Below are positions 1 through 5,498 of a stretch of DNA of 5,519 nucleotides, one piece after another. Location: NCBI GenBank assembly GCA_030840515.1, contig JAVEEJ010000296.1, positions 1 to 5,519 on the forward strand, read 5' to 3'. Numbering within the stretch: position 1 is the first letter of the stretch; each line of letters starts with the position of its first letter. The translations under genes were made by a program, and so were the position numbers. The notes beneath the pieces were generated by a model, which saw nothing but the letters and a program-made list of their open reading frames with translations, was not told the origin of the DNA and did not search any database. The DNA comes from Frankiaceae bacterium (lineage in GTDB: Bacteria > Actinomycetota > Actinomycetes > JAVEEJ01).

Positions 1-51
1 GACGCCGCGACCGAGCACCTGCTCGCGCGCGACTTCGAGGATGTCGCTCAC
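1..51 (-). CDS. bioB: Biotin synthase BioB, N-terminal 17 codons only (runs off the left edge)
   Basis: BioB is the radical-SAM enzyme that inserts sulfur into dethiobiotin, the last step of biotin synthesis. Only the start is present: GTG at 51-49, then M-SDILEVAREQVLGRGV. An ILxxAREQVLxRG start is typical of actinobacterial BioB as I recall it; the CxxxCxxC iron-sulfur motif lies outside the window. The GTG overlaps the bioD TGA by four bases (GTGA, 51-48), so the two are translationally coupled. A GGAGG Shine-Dalgarno (minus strand, 63-59) sits 7 bases upstream, inside the bioD end, and supports this start. The assignment rests on 17 residues plus the adjacent bioD; the neighbour makes it quite safe. 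Confidence 0.82.
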   Translation of the reverse strand, partial: MSDILEVAREQVLGRGV

Positions 52-770
52 CCGTGCACCTCCATCGACCAGTGGTGCCGGAATCCTGCCGCATCGAACC
101 GGCCACCCAACGCGGGGCCGAGCGAGCGGCGCGCGACGGCCAGGAAGGTCTCGGGGTCGAGTACGCCGGCGCCGCTGGGAAGCACTCCTGCGAGGGGTTG
201 GCAGGCCACGGTTTCGAGGTCGCTGATGTTGCAGCGCATCGCCAGGTCGGGTTCATCCGGCCAGTCGCCGATCACCAGGCCGCCGAGGCGCAGGCCTCGG
301 TGCGCCATCGCCTCCAGGGTGAGCGCTGTGTCGCTCAAGGTGCCTAGCCCCGGCCGGGTGACCACGAGCACGGCCGCGTCCAGGAGCCGCGCGACGTCGG
401 CGATGGTGCTGCCTTGCTCGTCGTAGCGGACCAGCAGACCGCCCGCACCCTCCACGAGGACCAGGTCACGGTCGTCGAGCTCCCTCACGCGGTGGGCGAC
501 GTCGTCGGCCCGCAACGGCTCGATGCCGACCCGCCGGGCGGCGGTTGCCGGCGCGAGCGGGTCCGGGTAGCGGGCCCACTCGTGCAGGTCGTCCGCGCCG
601 CTCAGCCGATGGACATCGTGCAGGTCGCCGTACTCGCCTTCCTCCAAGCCCGTCTGCGCTGGTTTCGCCACCGCGACTGAAGCGCCCCGGTCGCGGGCCA
701 GCGCGGCGACGGCAGCGGTCACCACGGTCTTGCCCACACCGGTGCCGGTGCCGGTCACGACGAGGATCAC
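48..770 (-). CDS. bioD: ATP-dependent dethiobiotin synthetase BioD
   Basis: Cytosolic enzyme that uses ATP and CO2 to close the ureido ring of 7,8-diaminopelargonate, giving dethiobiotin (penultimate step of biotin synthesis). The 240-residue protein has the family layout: Walker A GTGTGVGKT at 7-15, KPAQTG at 36-41 (K36 matches the catalytic lysine of the KPxxxG motif), an Asp-containing DLHDVHRL segment near 49-56 expected to help bind metal, a PDPLAPATAAR segment at 69-79, and VEGAGGLLV at 106-114. Length is close to the usual 220-240. The C-terminus past about residue 215 (ending WSMEVHG) is poorly conserved in the family. The start is GTG at 770; no earlier start is sensible because the P-loop begins at residue 7. 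It is the first gene of a bioD-bioB unit, overlapping bioB by four bases. There is no good Shine-Dalgarno, but a -10-like TAGGGT lies exactly 6 bases before the GTG, suggesting a leaderless mRNA. bioA and bioF are not in the window. Confidence 0.96.
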   Translation of the reverse strand: MILVVTGTGTGVGKTVVTAAVAALARDRGASVAVAKPAQTGLEEGEYGDLHDVHRLSGADDLHEWARYPDPLAPATAARRVGIEPLRADDVAHRVRELDDRDLVLVEGAGGLLVRYDEQGSTIADVARLLDAAVLVVTRPGLGTLSDTALTLEAMAHRGLRLGGLVIGDWPDEPDLAMRCNISDLETVACQPLAGVLPSGAGVLDPETFLAVARRSLGPALGGRFDAAGFRHHWSMEVHG

Positions 771-776
771 GTGGGA

Positions 777-782
777 ACCCTA
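777..782 (-). promoter_or_regulatory. Putative -10 box of the bioD-bioB operon (leaderless)
   Basis: On the minus strand TAGGGT (fits actinobacterial TANNNT) is followed by six bases, TCCCAC, and then the bioD GTG. That spacing puts the transcription start at the first base of the start codon, the usual layout of leaderless actinobacterial mRNAs. The only Shine-Dalgarno-like stretch is the AGGG of the box itself. I see no clear -35. It overlaps the opposing hydrolase -10 by two bases (781-782). Confidence 0.4.
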
Positions 783-786
783 TGTT
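781..786 (+). promoter_or_regulatory. Putative -10 box of the hydrolase-DUF2855 operon
   Basis: TATGTT fits TANNNT and ends 8 bases before the ATG at 795, so the message would have zero to two leader bases. No Shine-Dalgarno is visible in the 24-base gap (771-794). It overlaps the bioD -10 by two bases, so polymerase could not occupy both at once. No convincing -35 lies about 17 bases upstream, inside the bioD coding region. Confidence 0.33.
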
Positions 787-794
787 TTGCGTCC

Positions 795-1757
795 ATGAGC
801 TACGCCGAGCACGCCGCGGGGCTGGACCCCATCGTCCGTGACGTGCTCGATCGCATGATCGCCCTCGGAATCCCTCGCATGGAGGACGTCGGTCCGGTCG
901 GGGCGCGCGAGCAGTTCAGACGGCTTGTCGCGGCCCGGCTGGTCGGCACCGAGCCACCGGTGGTCGGCTCCGTGGAGACGCGGGTGATCGACGGCCCCGG
1001 CGGGCAGCTGCGGTTGAGGATCGCAACCCCCGTCGGCGAAGGCCCCTGGCCGCTCGTGGTGCATCTGCACGGCGGAGGCTGGACGGTCGGGGACATCGAC
1101 AGCTACGACAACACCATCCGCAGGCTGTGCCGTGATGTCGACGCCGTCGTGGTCAGCGTCGACTACCGACTTGCTCCCGAGCACCCTTGGCCTGCCGGAC
1201 TTGACGTTGCGTGGGCCGGGTTGCTCTGGGCCGTGTATTCTGCGGACGTGCTCGGCGCCGACTCCAGGGTCGGCATCACCGGCGACAGCGCAGGCGCCCA
1301 GCTGGCCGCCTCCTGCACCTTGCGTGCGCGGGACCAGGGCGGCCCGGCGATCACCGCGCAGCTGCTTGTGGTGCCGAGCACCACGATGGTGCGGCTGTGG
1401 CCGTCCTATGAGGACAGCGGAATGGGCTACGGGCTCGATGTGCCGCTGATGGCCTGGTACGGCGACAACTACGTGCCCGATCCCGATCGTCGGGCTGGGC
1501 CCGAGACGTCTCCGCTCGAGGCCGACTCGCATGCTGACCTGCCGCCCGCGGTCATCGCCGTCGCTACGCACGATCCACTGCGAGACCAAGGACTCGCCTA
1601 TGCCGACGCCCTTCAGGTCGCCGGTGTGCCAGTCCAGCTGGTGGTTGCCGAGGGCCAGATCCACACCTTCGTCGGCATGGCGGCGATCGCGCCTGCGGCC
1701 GAGCGTGCCGTGGGGGAGGCCTATGCGGGCTTCAGGCGGTTGCTGCACCCCCACTAG
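795..1757 (+). CDS. Alpha/beta hydrolase, HSL-type (family IV) esterase
   Basis: A 320-residue serine esterase of the bacterial hormone-sensitive-lipase family (alpha/beta hydrolase fold 3), with no signal peptide, so cytosolic. Visible motifs: oxyanion-hole HGGGW at 92-96, VDYRLAPEHPWPA at 122-134, nucleophile elbow GDSAGA at 163-168 (S165; the usual form is GDSAGG), acid D260 in THDPLRDQG, and base H290 in QIHTF. The triad is complete and the length is normal, so it should be active. The substrate cannot be read from sequence; small carboxylic esters are typical of the family. I chose ATG 795 over the in-frame GTG at 771 because the family N-terminus (LDPIVRDVLDRM) begins just after it and GTG 771 would abut the bioD start. 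It is divergent from bioD with a 24-base gap and lies 10 bases before a DUF2855 gene, probably the same transcript. It may serve biotin synthesis, but that is inference. Confidence 0.9.
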   Translation: MSYAEHAAGLDPIVRDVLDRMIALGIPRMEDVGPVGAREQFRRLVAARLVGTEPPVVGSVETRVIDGPGGQLRLRIATPVGEGPWPLVVHLHGGGWTVGDIDSYDNTIRRLCRDVDAVVVSVDYRLAPEHPWPAGLDVAWAGLLWAVYSADVLGADSRVGITGDSAGAQLAASCTLRARDQGGPAITAQLLVVPSTTMVRLWPSYEDSGMGYGLDVPLMAWYGDNYVPDPDRRAGPETSPLEADSHADLPPAVIAVATHDPLRDQGLAYADALQVAGVPVQLVVAEGQIHTFVGMAAIAPAAERAVGEAYAGFRRLLHPH

Positions 1758-1767
1758 GTTGCAGCGC

Positions 1768-2838
1768 ATGTCGCAGAACTGGGTGCTCACTGTCGGCAAG
1801 AAGGACTTGGCCGACGCCGCGATCGAGGCAGCCGCATCACTGGAGCCCGCGCCGGGCCAGGCGGTGGTGTCGGTGGACCGGGTCGGTCTGACGGCGAACA
1901 ACGTGACCTATGGCTTGCTGGGCAAGGCGTTCCGCTACTGGGACTTCTTCCCTGCGCCGTCGCCGGACCGCGGCATCGTGCCGGTGTGGGGATTCGGCGA
2001 CGTTGTCGCCTCCACCACGGAGGGAGTCGCCGTCGGCCAGCGTCTCTACGGCTACTACCCGATGGCAGGACAGCTGCTGGTGACGCCGGGGCGGGTCGAC
2101 GGGAGCGGTTTCCGCGACATCGCCGAGCATCGGTCCGCGCTGCCTTCGCCCTACAACGCCTACGCACTCACGACCAGCGACCCGTCGTACTCCCTGGAGG
2201 ACGAGGACCTGCACGTCCTCTACCGCCCGCTGTTCTTCACCTCCTTCATGCTCGGGGACCAGCTCGTCGACCAGGACTTCTGGGGCGCCGAGTCACTGGC
2301 CTTCTCCTCCGCCTCATCGAAGACGTCCTACGGCGCGGCGTTCCTGCTGCGGGCGTCCGGGCGTCACGTGGTCGGGCTGACGTCGTCGGGGAACGTCGAG
2401 TTCACCAGGTCGTTGGGCGTGTACGACGACGTGTACGAGTACGGCGACCTCGATGCTCTGCCGAAGGTGCCGACCGCGCACCTCGACGTCGCCGGCTCCA
2501 GCGACGTGCGCGCCGCGCTTCGCGCATCGCTCGGCGACGCCTTGGTGCGCGAGTCCATCGTGGGTGTGGCGCACCAGGAGAAGGCGTCGGTCGGGACGTT
2601 GGGGGATCCCCGCACGGTGGTGTTCTTCGCGCCGGACCAGATGCGCAAGCGCACGGCCGACTGGGGTCGAGCGGGTCTCGACCAGCGCTTCGCGGAGGCG
2701 TGGCGGTCGTTCGCGCCCTTCGCCCGAGACCAGGTGGAGGTGGTCGTGAGCTCGGGACCCGAGGCCTTACGCGAGGTGTGGCTCGAGGTGCTGGCGAACA
2801 AGACGCCGCCGCGGGTGGGTAACGTCATCCAGCTCTGA
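1768..2838 (+). CDS. DUF2855 family protein (MDR-like fold, function unknown)
   Basis: A 356-residue full-length member of DUF2855 (PF11017), recognised from TANNVTYG (42-49), RYWDFFP (56-62), VPVWGFGDVVAS (71-82), GxRLYGYYPM (90-99), PYNAY (128-132), RPLFFTSFML (153-162), SSASSKTSYG (180-189) and GLTSSGNVEFTRSLGVYDDVYEYGD. The order resembles medium-chain dehydrogenases/reductases: an N-terminal GroES-like half, then a Rossmann-like half where the SSASSKT segment sits at the position of the nucleotide-binding glycine loop. The canonical GxGxxG is absent and no zinc-ligand pattern is evident, so cofactor and reaction are unknown. The ATG at 1768 is chosen because the frame upstream runs inside the hydrolase gene and has no family resemblance; only a weak AGG (1756-1758) precedes it by 9 bases. 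The 10-base gap suggests co-transcription with the esterase and perhaps a shared pathway. Confidence 0.88.
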   Translation: MSQNWVLTVGKKDLADAAIEAAASLEPAPGQAVVSVDRVGLTANNVTYGLLGKAFRYWDFFPAPSPDRGIVPVWGFGDVVASTTEGVAVGQRLYGYYPMAGQLLVTPGRVDGSGFRDIAEHRSALPSPYNAYALTTSDPSYSLEDEDLHVLYRPLFFTSFMLGDQLVDQDFWGAESLAFSSASSKTSYGAAFLLRASGRHVVGLTSSGNVEFTRSLGVYDDVYEYGDLDALPKVPTAHLDVAGSSDVRAALRASLGDALVRESIVGVAHQEKASVGTLGDPRTVVFFAPDQMRKRTADWGRAGLDQRFAEAWRSFAPFARDQVEVVVSSGPEALREVWLEVLANKTPPRVGNVIQL

Positions 2839-2859
2839 GTCAAGCGCTCCTCGGGTTTC

Positions 2860-2910
2860 TGTGGACAATGTTCATCCACAGCCTGGAACGTGTGGAAAAC
2901 CTTATCCACA
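2860..2910. promoter_or_regulatory. Cluster of four DnaA-box-like sites in two inverted pairs
   Basis: Four 9-mers are visible: TTGTCCACA (minus, 2860-2868), TCATCCACA (plus, 2872-2880), TTTTCCACA (minus, 2891-2899) and TTATCCACA (plus, 2902-2910). The last is the exact E. coli DnaA box, the first is the common high-GC actinobacterial form, and the other two fit degenerate consensus. They form two palindrome-like pairs, each with TGTGGA and TCCACA arms (2860-2880 with a 9-base centre; 2891-2910 with an 8-base centre), whose centres are about 30 bp apart, close to three helical turns. They lie upstream of the HNH gene promoter. DnaA binding is inferred; the pairs could equally be operators for another protein. 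Confidence 0.5.
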
Positions 2911-2927
2911 AAGGGTTTTCGGTCCCC

Positions 2928-2955
2928 TCGACCTGTCGGAGGGTCGTCGTAGTCT
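2928..2955 (+). promoter_or_regulatory. Putative promoter of the DUF222/HNH gene (leaderless)
   Basis: The -35-like TCGACC (2928-2933, four of six matches to TTGACA), a 16-base spacer and the -10 TAGTCT (2950-2955) end exactly 6 bases before ATG 2962, so transcription should begin at the start codon. The GGAGGG at 2938-2943 is too far (18 bases) to act as a Shine-Dalgarno. An imperfect inverted repeat (CCCTC-GAC at 2925-2932 against GTC-G-GAGGG at 2935-2943) covers the -35 and could be an operator. The spacing matches that seen at bioD. Confidence 0.5.
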
Positions 2956-2961
2956 GCTCAC

Positions 2962-4227
2962 ATGTTCGAGTTGGGAACGCCGAGTGCTGAGGTCGCCGAC
3001 CTCGATGCGGCGCTGGGCAAGGTCACGAGTGCGGGCGTGCCGATCGACGACGAGCGAGTGCGCGCCAACCTGCAGGTGCTGTTGCCGCTGAAGGCTCAGC
3101 TCGACGCGATCATCGGCGTGCATCTGCGCGAGTTCGACGCACGAGACATCTCTCAGCTCGACGGGGTGAAGTCGACCACGGGTTGGGTCGTCGCCCAGTC
3201 ACGGATCGGCGCCGGGGTGGCTTCTGGCTTGTTGCAGACGGGACGCCGGATGGCTCGCTTTCCGGACCTCGCCGCAGCGCTCGAGGCCGGCCAGACGACG
3301 GCAGCACACCTGCGGCTGCTCGATCGCTGCGTGGCCGGCCTGCCCGAGGAGCTGGTGAGCCGGGCCGTCGAGTTTCTGACGCCCTACGCCAAAGACTGCG
3401 AGCCGACCGAGTTCGCCGACTACTGCCAGCGTCTGCGCGAGACGCTGCTCCCGGAGCTGACCGACAAGGAGACCGAGGACCTCGACCGCGAGCAGTGGCT
3501 CGACGTGTCGGAGTTCGACGGCGGGCTCAAGCTCGACGGCATGCTGCGCGGGATCAACGCCGAGGCCTTCGCCACGGGCCTGGCCCGGTTCACCCAGCTG
3601 CGGCCGGACGACGACCGGTCGCCGAAGCTGCGTCGCGCCGACGGACTCGGCGACATGGCGAGGGCCGCGTGCGGCGCCGAGGTGAGCGGGCTGGCCCCTG
3701 TGCAGGTCACGGTCGTCTGCGACCTCGTGACGTTGGAGCGCGCTGCGGCCGCCGCCTGGAAGCAGCCGGACCCGTTCGCCTCGTGGCTGCCCGCCGCTGA
3801 GGAAGACCTCGTGAGGGGTGCTCGCGGTGAGCGCACGGGAGTGCCGATCGACTGGCGCACCCTCATCGGTCTGGTCACCTCGGGTGAGGTGCGCCGCCTG
3901 GTCCTCGGCCCGGACAGCGAAGTCCTCGACCTCGGTCGCACCCAGCGCTTCTTCTCGCGTGCGCAGCGCATCGCCCTGCGTCGCGGCCGTCATCGCTGCG
4001 CAGCAAAGGGCTGCCGGGTGCCCTGGGTGGAGTACGACCACCGCCGCGCTTGGGCGGAGGGCGGTGCGACCGACGTGGGTAACGGCGAGCCGTTCTGCGG
4101 CCACCACAATCGGCTGCGGACCCAGGGGTGGGAGATCGAGGCGCTTCCCCGCGGCAAGTTCCGCTTCATCAAGCCGTTGGACTGGCATCTACGTCGGAAG
4201 CGAAGGCGCAGCCCCCGCATCGCCTAA
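2962..4227 (+). CDS. DUF222 / HNH endonuclease family protein (13E12 repeat type)
   Basis: A 421-residue protein with the layout of the actinobacterial multicopy 13E12 family: a long helical DUF222 region (about 35-315) followed by a C-terminal HNH nuclease domain (about 335-390). The HNH core is visible: C346 and C351 (CAAKGC), D359-H360 in VEYDH, GGATDVGN with N374, and FCGHHNRL with C379, H381 and H382. The four Cys/His ligands would hold a structural zinc, and the DH/N/H residues form the beta-beta-alpha metal site, so catalysis looks possible. The tail is very basic (LRRKRRRSPR at 412-421), fitting DNA binding. The biological role of the family is not established; such genes resemble selfish or phage-attachment-associated repeats. 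It has no partner gene on its strand: the upstream gap is 123 bases and the downstream gene is convergent. Translation is probably leaderless from ATG 2962. Confidence 0.9.
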   Translation: MFELGTPSAEVADLDAALGKVTSAGVPIDDERVRANLQVLLPLKAQLDAIIGVHLREFDARDISQLDGVKSTTGWVVAQSRIGAGVASGLLQTGRRMARFPDLAAALEAGQTTAAHLRLLDRCVAGLPEELVSRAVEFLTPYAKDCEPTEFADYCQRLRETLLPELTDKETEDLDREQWLDVSEFDGGLKLDGMLRGINAEAFATGLARFTQLRPDDDRSPKLRRADGLGDMARAACGAEVSGLAPVQVTVVCDLVTLERAAAAAWKQPDPFASWLPAAEEDLVRGARGERTGVPIDWRTLIGLVTSGEVRRLVLGPDSEVLDLGRTQRFFSRAQRIALRRGRHRCAAKGCRVPWVEYDHRRAWAEGGATDVGNGEPFCGHHNRLRTQGWEIEALPRGKFRFIKPLDWHLRRKRRRSPRIA

Positions 4228-4240
4228 CACCAGGTGCGGG

Positions 4241-4284
4241 GGGCAGTCGACCACTCCACTAGAATCGCGAAGCACCAACTGCCC
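4241..4284 (+). terminator. Weak inverted repeat after the HNH gene, possible terminator
   Basis: GGGCAGT (4241-4247) and ACTGCCC (4278-4284) are perfect 7-bp inverted arms, but the loop is 30 bases and no T-run follows. It lies 14 bases after the HNH stop. It could stop or stabilise the HNH transcript, but this is a marginal call; the rest of the convergent gap up to 4305 shows nothing else. Confidence 0.2.
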
Positions 4285-4305
4285 GCGATGAGTGACGTCC
4301 GCCCA

Positions 4306-4373
4306 CCCTGTGCTGCCTAGGGCCCTGTGCTGCCTAGGGCCCTGTGCTGCATAGGGCCTTGTGCTGCCTACCT
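4306..4373. repeat. 17-bp direct tandem repeat, three units plus a degenerate fourth
   Basis: The unit CCCTGTGCTGCCTAGGG occurs exactly at 4306-4322 and 4323-4339, with one change (CATAGGG) at 4340-4356, and decayed at 4357-4373 (CCTTGTGCTGCCTACCT). Units abut with no spacers. Each holds a CCTAGG palindrome, and each junction makes AGGGCCCT. The array fills half of the 140-base gap between two convergent genes, and its last unit enters the end of the winged-helix gene and provides that gene's TAG stop (4370-4368). Confidence 0.9.
4319..4343. terminator. Potential bidirectional hairpin formed by the tandem repeat
   Basis: AGGGCCCT at 4319-4326 and again at 4336-4343 is self-complementary, so the two copies can pair as an 8-bp, six-G:C stem with a 9-base loop in RNA from either strand. 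A second, weaker stem is possible with the altered third junction. No U-tract follows on either strand. Its place between convergent genes suits a two-way terminator, but this is inferred from structure only. Confidence 0.35.
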
Positions 4374-5498
4374 CCCCAAGAGCCGAACGTCTCCCTCGGG
4401 GAGGGTGGCCCACCAGCGCGCGTAGCGCCGGTAGATCGTCGGCTCGCGATCAGCCAGGAACGCGAGCAGCGCCGCGGCCTCGCCGGCCAGCCCGTCCCAG
4501 GCCCGCTTGGGCAGCCGCTGGAACGCGGTGGCCTCGATGCCACCGTCGACCGGCCGCCACACCCCTGCCACCTGACCGTCGACCAGCAGCGTCGGGAGCA
4601 CGTCGCCGTTGCCCTGGATGACGGCACGCCGGTAGTCGGGCGGGATGAGGCGGCTGCGGTCCGCGTAGGCGAGCAGCACGCTGTCCCACATCGCCATCAG
4701 CCGGGGCGGGGCGGGCACGTCGTCGTCGGGGACTGTGCCGGCGGGTACGTCGAACAGCACCGAGCCGTCCGGTCCCTCGAGCTGCACCACCGCGTCACCA
4801 AGCTCCTTGATCGCGGTGCGGACCAGCGGTCGGCCGAGCAGCGTGAACTGCGAGACGTCCAGCGGGTTGGCCGGTCCGAATCCCTCCAGGTAGCGGGCAA
4901 CCAGCCGCCTCACGGACTCAGCGTGGTCGAGCCGGTCCTGATGGCGGGCCGCGACGTAGGACGGCCGCAGCCCGAAGGACCACGGGCCACCGGTGGGGTG
5001 GTGCAGCACGCGGGAGAACATCCGCAGCGCCCACCACCCGCCGGGCTTGGGCAACGGACCGAACCGCTGCGTCAGCAACCCCTCGAGTTCCGCACCGGCC
5101 CTTGGCTGTCCGGCGTACTCGAGCAGTTCAGCCACGATCGCGTCGGCGTCCGCGGTCGTCAGTCCGGTCGCCGTGAACCGTCGGTCGTTCAGCCGTGAGG
5201 CACGCAGGCTCGGCAGCATCGCGCTGTGGAACACCGGGTAGTCGTCGGCGGTCACTGCGTGGAGGGTCAGCCGCAGCAGCGAGGCCTTGACCACCGCGTG
5301 GGTGGCGAAAGCCCGGTCGAGCTCACGTGGGTCGAAGTCCTCGATGCGGTTCCACAACGCGACGTAAGGCGAGGGCGGCTCCTGCGCCTGAAGCGCGACG
5401 ACCCGGCGCACCGCGTCGACGACATCGAGGCGGCCGCGGTCGAGCAGCAGTTGGCGGTCCAACGTCGCACGGTTGAGCTGCCGAGCCGTGAGCCGCAT
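4368..5498 (-). CDS. HTH_42 winged-helix protein, AlkZ-like DNA glycosylase candidate
   Basis: A 376-residue member of the HTH_42 family (PF06224), which includes the interstrand-crosslink glycosylases AlkZ (Streptomyces) and YcaQ/AlkX (E. coli). Recognisable parts: LTARQLNRATLDRQLLL at 3-19, LQAQ at 36-39, LRLTLHAVTADDY at 75-87, YLEGFGPANPLDVSQFTLLG at 203-222, PRLMAMWDSVLLAYADRSR at 265-283 and NGDVLPTLLVDGQVAGVWR at 297-315. Q37 and Q39 match the QxQ catalytic motif recalled for AlkZ, even in numbering, which favours glycosylase activity that flips and excises alkylated bases. I chose ATG 5498, preceded by AGGTGG (minus strand, 5515-5510) 11 bases away; GTG at 5513 in the same frame would add five residues (MGTNR) and cannot be excluded. 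It is convergent with the HNH gene, and its promoter lies beyond the window. The stop falls in a tandem-repeat unit. It may instead be a non-catalytic DNA-binding paralogue. Confidence 0.87.
   Translation of the reverse strand: MRLTARQLNRATLDRQLLLDRGRLDVVDAVRRVVALQAQEPPSPYVALWNRIEDFDPRELDRAFATHAVVKASLLRLTLHAVTADDYPVFHSAMLPSLRASRLNDRRFTATGLTTADADAIVAELLEYAGQPRAGAELEGLLTQRFGPLPKPGGWWALRMFSRVLHHPTGGPWSFGLRPSYVAARHQDRLDHAESVRRLVARYLEGFGPANPLDVSQFTLLGRPLVRTAIKELGDAVVQLEGPDGSVLFDVPAGTVPDDDVPAPPRLMAMWDSVLLAYADRSRLIPPDYRRAVIQGNGDVLPTLLVDGQVAGVWRPVDGGIEATAFQRLPKRAWDGLAGEAAALLAFLADREPTIYRRYARWWATLPEGDVRLLGR

Noticed and set aside
771..794. Biotin-responsive operator (BirA, BioQ or BioR type) in the divergent gap
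   Set aside because: GGAAC and GTTTT flank the centre but do not fit TGAAC-N3-GTTCA or the long BirA palindrome; the match is too weak to call.
1531..1767. Upstream extension of the DUF2855 frame into the hydrolase gene
   Set aside because: The extra 79 residues are an out-of-frame reading of the hydrolase; family similarity begins after ATG 1768.
780..1901. Long minus-strand open frame (373 codons) opposite the hydrolase
   Set aside because: It mirrors the hydrolase coding frame, shows low-complexity His/Arg/Gly-rich composition and no family motif; typical antisense shadow in GC-rich DNA.
1986..2822. Plus-strand open frame (278 codons) inside the DUF2855 gene
   Set aside because: An Arg-rich out-of-frame translation of a gene with clear family motifs.
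2860..2910. Chromosomal or plasmid replication origin
   Set aside because: There are only four boxes, with no AT-rich unwinding region and no dnaA, dnaN, parAB or rep gene nearby.
2839..2961. LexA/SOS box before the HNH gene
   Set aside because: GGAC-AAT-GTTC at 2863-2873 has the wrong spacing (3, not 4 bases) and a mismatch to GAAC-N4-GTTC.
3199..4188. Minus-strand open frame (329 codons) opposite the HNH gene
   Set aside because: The plus strand has full DUF222 and HNH motifs over the same bases; the minus product has no recognisable domain.
4306..4373. CRISPR array
   Set aside because: Units are 17 bp and abut without spacers; no cas genes are present.
4344..5198. Plus-strand open frame (284 codons) opposite the winged-helix gene
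   Set aside because: It starts within the tandem repeat and has no motif, whereas the minus strand encodes a full HTH_42 protein.
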